From positions 1-5,619 of the forward strand of contig JABUUA010000100.1 of NCBI GenBank assembly GCA_021443405.1: a stretch of DNA of 5,619 nt. Direction: 5' to 3'. The DNA is from Bacteroidaceae bacterium. GTDB lineage: Bacteria; Bacteroidota; Bacteroidia; Bacteroidales; Bacteroidaceae. Below are positions 1 through 5,619 of this stretch, one piece after another. How positions within the stretch are numbered: position 1 is the first letter of the stretch; each line of letters opens with the position of its first letter. The notes below the pieces were generated by a model. That model had not been told where the DNA came from. It saw nothing but the letters and a program-made list of their open reading frames with translations, and did not search any database. A program made the translations under genes and the position numbers.

Positions 1-2579
1 GCGCCCACCGAGAAGGCGAGGTTGCGGAAGCGGAGCAAGATGTAGAGGAAGATGGCTAAGAAGGCCAGACCCACACTAATCATGGCGCCGTTCGTAATGT
101 CCTCAGCCACCGAAGGACCAACCTTCTGGCTGCTGATGATGGAACCACCGTCGCGAACGTCGCGGTTGATGAAGGTGCCGTGGTCAAGGTCGGCAGCCAG
201 CAGACCGGCGCTCTGCAGCGACTCGAACAGCTTGGCCTCGATTTCACTATCCACTTCCAAGCCATCCTCTTCGATGCGATAGTTCGTAGAGATACGGATG
301 GTCTGGCCGTCGGTACCGATGGCGATGGCCGAGGTGTTACTTTCAGGGAATGCACCTGCCAGCACTTCACGAACCTGCTCGGGCTGCACCTGCTTGTCGA
401 AGACCACCACAAAGTTGCGACCTCCCGTGAAGTCGATGCTCTTGCTGAAGCCGCGACCGAAAATCATGCCCAGACAAACAATGGCAATCGTGCCGAAGAC
501 AGCGAAACTCTTCTTGTAGTTCTGCATGAACTTGAAGGTGGGATTCTTGAACGAGATGCGGTTGCCGATGTAGGTCTTGAAGGTCAGGTTGAGCCACTTG
601 TCGCGGTCCATCATCTTGGCGTAAACCAGACGAGTGAGATAAACTGCGGTGAAGAAGCTGATGACGATACCGATACCCAGCGTGGTGGCAAAGCCGCGGA
701 TGGGACCTGTACCGAAGTAGAACAGGATGATGGCGGTGATGATAGACGTCAGGTTCGAGTCGAAGATGGCGCTGAATGCGTTGCTGTAACCTGCGGCAAG
801 TGCCTCGCGCACCTTCTTGCCGGCGGCCATCTCCTCCTTCGTGCGCTCGTAGATAAGCACGTTAGCATCCACGGCCATACCGAGGGTCAGTACCAAACCG
901 GCAATACCGCTCATGGTGAGGGCAGCCTGGAAGCTGGTGAGCACGCCCACGATGAAGAAGATGTTGAACAGCAAAGCGCCGTTGGCCACCATGCCGGGAA
1001 TAAAGCCGTACATCACAACCATATAAATCATCAGGAGGACAAAGGCGACAATGCACGACATCACGCCCATCTTGATAGACTCGGCACCAAGGGTGGGACC
1101 CACGATTTCCTCGCTCACGATGTGAGCAGGCGCAGGCATCTTACCTGATTTGAGCACGTTGGACAAGTCCTTCGTTTCCTCGGCAGTGAAGTTACCGGTA
1201 ATCTGTGAGCGACCGCCAGTAATCTCGCCCATCACGTTGGGGGCGCTGTATACATTGTCGTCGAGGACAATGGCGATGCACTTATTGACGTTCAGCTTGG
1301 TGAGGTTAGCCCAGCGGCGTGCGCCGTCCACGTTCATCTCCATCGATACGCAGGGACGACCGTTCTGGTCGAACTCATCGGTGGCACCCGTAACTACGTC
1401 ACCCTCCATAGCGGCGCGGCCGTCGCGGTTGGTCACGCGGATGGCGTAGAGCTGATAATAGTCGGCACCAGCGCCGTCACCGATACCCTTCACGGCCCAC
1501 TTCAAGCGAAGGTCAGAGGGAAGTGCCTGCTTCGCCTCGGGGCTCTGGAACAAATCGGTGAGAGCCTGCAGGTCGCGCTTGTGGGCGAGACCCACCACGC
1601 AACTACCGGGCTGCACTTGCAGACGACTCAGGATGGGGTGTTGCTTGCGAGCCTCCTCGGTGCTGGCAGCGTCGTTCTCGGCAGGAGCAACCTCCTCGCC
1701 CAGAGCGGCGGCCAAGTCGCCCTTGGCGGCCTTAGTAGTGTCGGCAGCCACTTCCTCGGCTACAGCCTCGGTTGCGGTGGTGTCGGCCTTGGTGTCGCCG
1801 CTCAAAGCAGCGGCCAGGCGGGTGTCGAGGTCGTAGAGATAGTTCACAACCTCGCTGCCTTCGTAGGTCTCCCAGAACTCCAAGTTGGCGCTACCCTGCA
1901 GCAGTGAACGCACGCGCTCGGGCTCTTTCACGCCGGGCATCTCCACCATGATGCGGCCTTCCTGGCCTTCGAGGGCCTGGATGTTAGGTTGAACCACACC
2001 GAAGCGGTCGATACGGGTGCGCAATACATTGTACGAATTGTCGATAGCGGCCTTAACCTCCTCGCGCAACACCTTCTCCACCTCGGCGTCGGTGCTCTTG
2101 GTGGTCACCTTGTCGCGCAGTTGCTGGGTGGCAAACAACTCGGCGAGCTGGCTTTCGGGAGCCAGTTGCTTATACTCCTTGATGAAGAGCGAGATGAAAT
2201 CGCCGCCGCCCTGCGAGGTAGCCTTCTGGGCTGTCTCGGCAGCCTTGGCAAAGTTCTCGTTGGTGGCTTCCTTGTGGTCAGAGAGAGCCTTCACCACATC
2301 CGAAACGCTGACCTCGAGGATCACGTTCATACCGCCCTTGAGGTCCAGACCGAGGCCTATGCCCAGCTCGCGGCACTGCTTCAAGGTCCAGACATTGCAG
2401 TAAACCTTTTCGTTTTGGATGGAGTCGAGGTAGTGCTGACCTGCCTCCTCACCGCTCACTGCTGCAATCTGCTGAGCCTTGTTCTCGTAGTGGCTAACCA
2501 CCCAGCTGAAGCTCATGTAGAAAAGGCAAATCGCAGAAAGCACAGTAGCGATAAACGTTACAAATCCTTTGTTTTGCAT
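1..2579 (-). CDS. secDF: Protein translocase subunit SecDF (fused SecD-SecF), 3' end outside window
   Basis: SecDF is an inner-membrane RND-type accessory of the SecYEG translocon that uses the proton gradient to help pull exported proteins across. The frame is open for 859 codons from ATG 2579. Residues 1-26 give an N-terminal membrane segment (MQNKGFVTFIATVLSAICLF). The SecD signature GLDLKGG is at 77-83, and periplasmic domains follow, interrupted by an Ala/Glu/Asp/Thr-rich linker at about 260-313. The SecD membrane block (about 495-655) carries GMAVDANVLIYER at 567-579 and GTGPIRGF at 623-630; Asp571 matches the conserved TM4 aspartate needed for proton coupling in characterised SecDF. 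The SecF half starts near 660, with IDFTGGR at 715-721 and VGPSVAEDITNGA leading into its second membrane segment, where the window ends. About 140 residues of SecF should remain if it has the usual length. Fusion of SecD and SecF is usual in Bacteroidetes. The gene has its own promoter candidate, and the start is preceded by an A-rich leader without an obvious Shine-Dalgarno site. Confidence 0.97.
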   Translation of the reverse strand, partial: MQNKGFVTFIATVLSAICLFYMSFSWVVSHYENKAQQIAAVSGEEAGQHYLDSIQNEKVYCNVWTLKQCRELGIGLGLDLKGGMNVILEVSVSDVVKALSDHKEATNENFAKAAETAQKATSQGGGDFISLFIKEYKQLAPESQLAELFATQQLRDKVTTKSTDAEVEKVLREEVKAAIDNSYNVLRTRIDRFGVVQPNIQALEGQEGRIMVEMPGVKEPERVRSLLQGSANLEFWETYEGSEVVNYLYDLDTRLAAALSGDTKADTTATEAVAEEVAADTTKAAKGDLAAALGEEVAPAENDAASTEEARKQHPILSRLQVQPGSCVVGLAHKRDLQALTDLFQSPEAKQALPSDLRLKWAVKGIGDGAGADYYQLYAIRVTNRDGRAAMEGDVVTGATDEFDQNGRPCVSMEMNVDGARRWANLTKLNVNKCIAIVLDDNVYSAPNVMGEITGGRSQITGNFTAEETKDLSNVLKSGKMPAPAHIVSEEIVGPTLGAESIKMGVMSCIVAFVLLMIYMVVMYGFIPGMVANGALLFNIFFIVGVLTSFQAALTMSGIAGLVLTLGMAVDANVLIYERTKEEMAAGKKVREALAAGYSNAFSAIFDSNLTSIITAIILFYFGTGPIRGFATTLGIGIVISFFTAVYLTRLVYAKMMDRDKWLNLTFKTYIGNRISFKNPTFKFMQNYKKSFAVFGTIAIVCLGMIFGRGFSKSIDFTGGRNFVVVFDKQVQPEQVREVLAGAFPESNTSAIAIGTDGQTIRISTNYRIEEDGLEVDSEIEAKLFESLQSAGLLAADLDHGTFINRDVRDGGSIISSQKVGPSVAEDITNGAMISVGLAFLAIFLYILLRFRNLAFSVG

Positions 2580-2649
2580 TGTTTTGTGTTTATTAGTTTT
2601 TAATTATTATTTTGTTCGTGTTAGGGCGCATACACGCGCAATAGGTGTG

Positions 2650-2657
2650 CAAAATTA
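2650..2657 (-). promoter_or_regulatory. Candidate secDF promoter -7 box (TAATTTTG)
   Basis: On the minus strand this reads TAATTTTG, an exact match to the Bacteroidetes primary sigma -7 consensus TAnnTTTG. It lies 70 bp upstream of the secDF ATG, which would give a leader of roughly 60-65 nt. That leader is AT-rich near the start codon and contains a short GCGC-flanked stretch around 2625-2640. No convincing -33 TTTG stands about 19-21 bp upstream; only a T-run directly precedes the box. The transcription start is inferred, not seen. Confidence 0.6.
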
Positions 2658-2706
2658 CAAAAAAACTTGCACTTAACCGAATGTTTCGCCGAAAATCTTG
2701 CTTAAT

Positions 2707-2866
2707 CCCAGAAAGTTCATTAGAACAATCATTGCTTGCCAGTCGCTTTTTGGCTATAATTTCCCCGCTTATCAGTCACGATGGACCCCCATCGCTCCCT
2801 CAAAGTGGGAAAATTCTATCTCGAAAATCATCTTGCAATCAAAAACCGCCTAATGGACTTTCTGGG
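2707..2866. repeat. 160-bp imperfect palindromic element with 17-bp terminal inverted repeats (MITE-like)
   Basis: The left end CCCAGAAAGTTCATTAG (2707-2723) and the reverse complement of the right end CCCAGAAAGTCCATTAG (2850-2866) match at 16 of 17 positions. Pairing base i with base 5573-i without gaps matches 44 of 80 pairs. These concentrate in the ends, in a block at about 2756-2770 against 2803-2817 (AATTT and CCC), and in a perfect centre hairpin at 2779-2794 (CGATGG, loop ACCC, CCATCG). The middle of each arm pairs poorly unless small gaps are allowed. The centre of the terminal repeats and of the small hairpin is the same point, 2786.5, so the whole stretch is one folded unit. It begins on the base after the EEP stop codon and ends about 50 bp before the secDF -7 box. 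No open frame of its own and no clean target-site duplication is visible (left flank CTTAAT, right flank TTATTT). It may be a non-autonomous transposable element, a palindromic intergenic repeat, or a 3'-UTR hairpin of the rhomboid-EEP transcript. Copy number elsewhere would decide. Confidence 0.7.
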
Positions 2867-3952
2867 TTATTTCGCCACTTTGCGAAGTTTTACCTCCATG
2901 GGGAAGTGGTCGCTCTCGTAGATAGTGTCCACGATGTGAGCTTCTGCAGGCTCCCAGTGCGACGAGCAGAAAATGTGGTCGATGCGCACGGGGAAACCGT
3001 GCTGATTGAAGGAAATGCCGAGGCCGCGCCCAGCCTGTCGGTAGGCGCTCGTCAGTCGCTTGTCCAGTTGCTGATAGGCATAGGAGATGGGAGTGTCGTT
3101 GAAGTCGCCGATTACCAGCAGGCGGTCGGCGGCATGGCGGTCGATGAATGCGGCGAGACTGTCGGTCTGCTTACCGCGGAAGTGAGCGCGCTGGGCGAGT
3201 TTTCCGATAATAAATTGTCCCTCGCGCTTCAGGTCGTCCTTCGTGGGGTCTTGGATGGTCTGCGTGTATTCGTCACGCTCGCTCTGGGTGAAACCGGTGG
3301 ACTCGAGGTGACAGTTCAGCACCCACACCGTGTCTTCGTTCATCAGCACGGAAAAACGACACACGCCGTTGCAGAAGTTGGTGGGAGCGACCATAGTGTC
3401 GGCCGAGACGATGGGGAAGCGGCAATAGAGATTGCGCCCGTTCAGAATCTTGGACTGATAGCCCAACTCTCCCATGCGCTGCGCAACAAGTTCGCCCAGC
3501 GGCCCCGCACATTCCTGCAGACAGATGATGTCGGCCCCGGCCTGCTCCAGATAAGCGACCGCCGCCTCGTTGTCGTCGCTGTAATAAGCGCCGCCCACGT
3601 TCCACGAGAGGAGGGTGAGTTGACCGAGAGAATCGGGCTGGTCGGACGGACGACTGACGGGAAAATAGTCCAGGATAAAGCCGCCGCAAAGCAGAAGTCC
3701 CAGCAACGGAACGAGGGCGTAACGGGGCTTGAAGAGCAACCAGAGCGGCAAGAAAATAACATTACAAATAAGAAGTACGGGGAAGACCAGCCCCACCACC
3801 GTGATGCGAGGGTGTAGGGAGGGTGATATCTGAGTGCTCAGACAACAACCCCAGAGCAGGAGCAAGGAGACAAGATTGGCTCCCAGCACCAGGCTGGTGG
3901 CGAAGCGGCGCAACCACGCGCTCGCGCCCTTCCGCTTAGCGGCCATCGGCAT
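2867..3952 (-). CDS. Membrane-anchored endonuclease/exonuclease/phosphatase (EEP) family protein
   Basis: This 361-residue protein has an N-terminal membrane part and a C-terminal EEP catalytic fold. Three hydrophobic segments are visible at about 18-37, 50-74 and 78-96, after a basic N-terminus (KRK at 6-8). The EEP motifs then come in order: SWNV (116-119), LQE (145-147, Glu147 a likely metal ligand), CHLES (214-218), GDFND (282-286), RIDHIF (323-328) and SDH (347-349). All expected active-site positions are present, so it should be a Mg2+-dependent phosphodiesterase or phosphatase; the family covers nucleases, sphingomyelinases and inositol phosphatases, and the substrate cannot be told. 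With three membrane segments and a positive N-terminus facing the cytoplasm, the catalytic domain would lie outside the cytoplasm (inference). The ATG at 3952 overlaps the rhomboid gene by 17 bp; an in-frame ATG at 3946 is an equally possible start. Translation is probably coupled to the rhomboid gene. The TAA stop directly abuts the palindromic element. Confidence 0.9.
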   Translation of the reverse strand: MPMAAKRKGASAWLRRFATSLVLGANLVSLLLLWGCCLSTQISPSLHPRITVVGLVFPVLLICNVIFLPLWLLFKPRYALVPLLGLLLCGGFILDYFPVSRPSDQPDSLGQLTLLSWNVGGAYYSDDNEAAVAYLEQAGADIICLQECAGPLGELVAQRMGELGYQSKILNGRNLYCRFPIVSADTMVAPTNFCNGVCRFSVLMNEDTVWVLNCHLESTGFTQSERDEYTQTIQDPTKDDLKREGQFIIGKLAQRAHFRGKQTDSLAAFIDRHAADRLLVIGDFNDTPISYAYQQLDKRLTSAYRQAGRGLGISFNQHGFPVRIDHIFCSSHWEPAEAHIVDTIYESDHFPMEVKLRKVAK

Positions 3953-4808
3953 CGAAGAGTTTGCGCTTCTCGCTCTCGGAGAGACTGCCGTAGCCGTGGC
4001 GCTTCACCTTGTCGAGAATGCGGTCGATTTCCTCCTCCTGCGCTTTCTTTCGGGCGTTGTAGTCCAAGTCGGCATCGCGCTTTCCGCCGTTAATCACGCG
4101 CATTCGAGGTTTTTGGAACTTCGAGCAGAAGCGGCTGAACCACTTCGGATTGCGCCAGTGAAGGATGAGAATCAAGCCGAACAGCATGCCGCCCAAGTGA
4201 GCGGCGTGGGCCACTTGGTCGTTGCTGGCCAGCACGATGGAAACGAACTCAATGAGGGCATAGCCCACAACGAAGTATTTCGCCTTGATGGGAACGGGAA
4301 TCGGGAAGATGAACATGCGCTGGTCGGGATAATACATGCCGAACGCCAGCAGGATTCCATAGACCGCTCCCGAGGCTCCCGCCGTCCGCCAACCGTTGAG
4401 CGCGGTGCGCAAGGCCACGGCGCCGTCGTCGGTGATGAACACATGATTGAGGGGCAGTTCCGAGAGGCCTCGCCACACAAAACTGAGGTACTGAACGCCC
4501 TCTTGCAACAAGCCGGCGCCGATTCCGCAGACGAAATAATAAGTGAGAAATTTCTTTACTCCCAAGGTCTGCTCGATGACAGTGCCGAACATCCAAAGCG
4601 CAAACATATTGAAGAAAATGTGCTGGAAGCCGGCGTGCATGAACAGATAAGTGACAAACTGGTGCGGCATGAAGCCGTCGGCCAAGAAGAAATGCAAGTC
4701 CAAGAGGCTGTGCAGGTCGATGCCGCGCAGTCCCAACACATAGGTAGCCGCAAACATCAGCACATTGATGATGAGCAAGTTTTTGGTTACAGGGGGCATA
4801 TAGAACAT
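3936..4808 (-). CDS. Rhomboid family intramembrane serine protease
   Basis: Rhomboids cleave transmembrane substrates within the inner membrane. From ATG 4808 the protein is 290 residues with six hydrophobic segments (about 11-27, 50-75, 87-108, 145-161, 177-193 and 199-218). The catalytic set is complete: HxxxHxxxN motif with His62 and Asn66 (oxyanion), GASG with nucleophile Ser146, and AHLGG with His204. A loop of about 35 residues separates segments 3 and 4. The hydrophilic tail (about 219-290) is basic near the membrane and then charged and helical (KKAQEEEIDRILDKVKRHG), as in other Bacteroidetes rhomboids. The open frame extends upstream to a TTG at 4835, but that TTG is part of the probable -7 box, so the ATG at 4808 (MFYMPPVTKN) or 4799 (MPPVTKN) is the better start. 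It is the first gene of a leftward two-gene operon with the EEP protein. The protease assignment is firm; the substrate is unknown. Confidence 0.93.
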   Translation of the reverse strand: MFYMPPVTKNLLIINVLMFAATYVLGLRGIDLHSLLDLHFFLADGFMPHQFVTYLFMHAGFQHIFFNMFALWMFGTVIEQTLGVKKFLTYYFVCGIGAGLLQEGVQYLSFVWRGLSELPLNHVFITDDGAVALRTALNGWRTAGASGAVYGILLAFGMYYPDQRMFIFPIPVPIKAKYFVVGYALIEFVSIVLASNDQVAHAAHLGGMLFGLILILHWRNPKWFSRFCSKFQKPRMRVINGGKRDADLDYNARKKAQEEEIDRILDKVKRHGYGSLSESEKRKLFDADGR

Positions 4809-4832
4809 AGTAGTAACGTCGTGAATTGGCTG

Positions 4833-4840
4833 CAAAATTA
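4833..4840 (-). promoter_or_regulatory. Candidate promoter -7 box for the rhomboid-EEP operon (TAATTTTG)
   Basis: The minus strand reads TAATTTTG, matching TAnnTTTG and identical to the box upstream of secDF. A TTG 22 bp further upstream (in CTTATTGCC) could serve as a slightly distant -33 element. Transcription would start roughly 7 bp downstream, near 4826, which places ATG 4808 only about 18 nt into the mRNA and rules out the TTG at 4835 as a start codon. Confidence 0.6.
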
Positions 4841-4883
4841 AGCATTTTCCCCGTAACTATGGCAATAAGTGCCCAAAATTTCG

Positions 4884-4891
4884 TATCTTTG
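4884..4891 (+). promoter_or_regulatory. Candidate argS promoter -7 box (TATCTTTG)
   Basis: TATCTTTG on the plus strand is a full match to the Bacteroidetes -7 consensus TAnnTTTG. It would start transcription near 4898 and give argS a leader of about 87 nt. No good -33 TTTG lies at the normal distance upstream. The leader contains a small potential hairpin (TGTG, AGCG, CACA near 4904-4915) but nothing resembling a known riboswitch or T-box. The box lies 43 bp from the oppositely oriented rhomboid box, so the two promoters are divergent and close. Confidence 0.6.
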
Positions 4892-4984
4892 TGGCCGAAT
4901 TTTTGTGAGCGCACACGCAGGCGACCGCGTCCTTGTGACCAAATGTCCGTGTCCGCCCGCCCCGGAAAGACAAAACAAACACTT

Positions 4985-5619
4985 ATGGAAATAGCTGTCA
5001 AGATAGCCAACGCGGTGAAGGCCGCTGTGAAAGAGTTGTACGGTCAGGAAGTGGCCGACAAGATGGTGCAGTTGCAAGAGACGCGCGCCGAGTTTGAGGG
5101 CAATCTCACCCTCGTCGTCTTCCCCTTTGTGAAGATGAGCCGGAAGAAACCCGAGGAGACGGCGCAGGAAATCGGCGACTACCTCACCAGCCATGTGGGC
5201 GACGTGGTGAGCAAGTTCAACGTGGTGAAAGGTTTTCTCAACCTCGTCATCAACCCCGCCCAGTGGATTCTGCTGCTGCAGGAGATAGAGCAGGCCGAAA
5301 AGTTCGGTTTCACGCCCGTCACCGACCGGTCGCCGCTGGTGATGATTGAGTATTCGAGCCCCAACACCAACAAGCCGCTCCACCTCGGCCACGTTCGCAA
5401 CAACCTGTTGGGCTGGGCGCTGGCCAACGTGATGGAGGCCAACGGCAACCGCGTGGTGAAGACGAATATCGTGAACGACCGCGGCATTCACATCTGCAAG
5501 TCGATGCTGGCCTGGCTCAAGTACGGCAACGGCGAGACGCCCGCCAGCAGCGGCAAGAAGGGCGATCACCTGATTGGCGATTACTATGTGGCCTTCGACA
5601 AGCACTACCGCGAGCAAAT
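4985..5619 (+). CDS. argS: Arginyl-tRNA synthetase (ArgRS), 3' end outside window
   Basis: ArgRS is a cytoplasmic class I synthetase that charges tRNA-Arg with arginine using ATP. The first 211 codons are present; the family is normally close to 600 residues, so about two thirds is missing. Residues 1 to about 110 form the N-terminal ArgRS-specific domain (LYGQEVADKM, EFEGNLTLVVFPFVKMSRK) that contacts the tRNA D-loop side. The catalytic domain begins with EYSSPNTNKPLHLGHVRNN, whose HLGH at 133-136 is the class I HIGH signature for ATP binding; VNDRGIHICKS follows, also typical of ArgRS. ATG 4985 is chosen because MEIAVKIANAVKAAVKELYG lines up with the usual start of Bacteroidetes ArgRS. An in-frame ATG at 4943 would add 14 residues of low-complexity, Arg/Lys/Ser-rich sequence and is less likely. 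An A-rich stretch (GACAAAACAAACACTT) precedes the start. Confidence 0.96.
   Translation, partial: MEIAVKIANAVKAAVKELYGQEVADKMVQLQETRAEFEGNLTLVVFPFVKMSRKKPEETAQEIGDYLTSHVGDVVSKFNVVKGFLNLVINPAQWILLLQEIEQAEKFGFTPVTDRSPLVMIEYSSPNTNKPLHLGHVRNNLLGWALANVMEANGNRVVKTNIVNDRGIHICKSMLAWLKYGNGETPASSGKKGDHLIGDYYVAFDKHYREQ

Noticed and set aside
180..1148. 322-codon plus-strand open frame
   Set aside because: It lies wholly antisense to secDF, and its product is His/Glu/Asp-rich low-complexity sequence typical of a shadow frame of GC-rich coding DNA. The SecDF reading is unambiguous.
2732..2760. TTGCTT, 17-bp spacer, TATAAT on the plus strand inside the palindrome
   Set aside because: It looks like an E. 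coli-type sigma-70 promoter, but Bacteroidetes primary sigma uses TTTG and TAnnTTTG, and no plus-strand gene follows. It is probably chance in AT-rich DNA.
2779..2794. Rho-independent terminator for the rhomboid-EEP operon
   Set aside because: The central hairpin is only 6 bp and no U-run follows it on the minus strand, nor is there one after the long palindrome.
2701..2872. Target-site duplication around the palindrome
   Set aside because: The flanks CTTAAT and TTATTT share only short T/A strings and no exact adjacent direct repeat, so recent transposition is not demonstrated.
2645..3817. 390-codon plus-strand open frame across the palindrome and the EEP gene
   Set aside because: Most of it is antisense to the EEP gene, and it shows no recognisable domain. 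The minus-strand frame carries all EEP motifs.
3842..3852. Lipoprotein lipobox (LLLLWGC) near the EEP N-terminus
   Set aside because: Trp at -2 does not fit a lipobox, and two more membrane segments follow, so a polytopic anchor is more plausible than lipidation.
3834..4841. 335-codon plus-strand open frame
   Set aside because: It is antisense to the rhomboid gene, which has complete catalytic motifs. The product is rich in His, Glu and Gln without family features.
4838..5617. 259-codon minus-strand open frame
   Set aside because: It is antisense to argS, which has the HLGH signature and a normal N-terminal domain.

Overview
The window reads as chromosomal DNA of a Bacteroidales bacterium, most likely Prevotella or a close relative. 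This rests on a fused SecD-SecF gene, promoters with the Bacteroidetes -7 box TAnnTTTG, A-rich leaders without a clear Shine-Dalgarno sequence, fairly GC-rich coding DNA, and a rhomboid protease paired with an endonuclease/exonuclease/phosphatase (EEP) family membrane protein. The genus is an inference; no rRNA or other direct marker is present.

Layout from left to right. Positions 1-2579 (minus strand) hold the first 859 codons of secDF, whose 3' end lies outside the window. Positions 2580-2866 are non-coding. They contain the secDF leader and promoter (-7 box at 2650-2657) and, at 2707-2866, a 160-bp imperfect palindrome with 17-bp near-perfect terminal inverted repeats. The palindrome is centred exactly on a perfect 6-bp hairpin and starts on the base after the stop codon of the next gene. 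It resembles a MITE or a palindromic intergenic repeat and is the least ordinary object here. Positions 2867-3952 (minus) encode a 361-residue membrane-anchored EEP-family protein. Positions 3936-4808 (minus) encode a rhomboid intramembrane serine protease whose end overlaps the EEP start by 17 bp, so the two form an operon transcribed leftwards. Positions 4809-4984 are a divergent control region with one TAnnTTTG box on each strand. Positions 4985-5619 (plus) hold the first 211 codons of argS, arginyl-tRNA synthetase, whose 3' end lies outside the window.

The genes are mostly housekeeping: protein export (SecDF), tRNA charging (ArgS) and a two-gene membrane unit (rhomboid plus EEP) of unknown physiological role. 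No tRNA, rRNA, CRISPR array, transposase or phage gene is visible. Several long open frames lie antisense to these genes (for example 180-1148, 2645-3817 and 3834-4841 on plus, and 4838-5617 on minus), and I treat them as by-products of GC-rich codon use.
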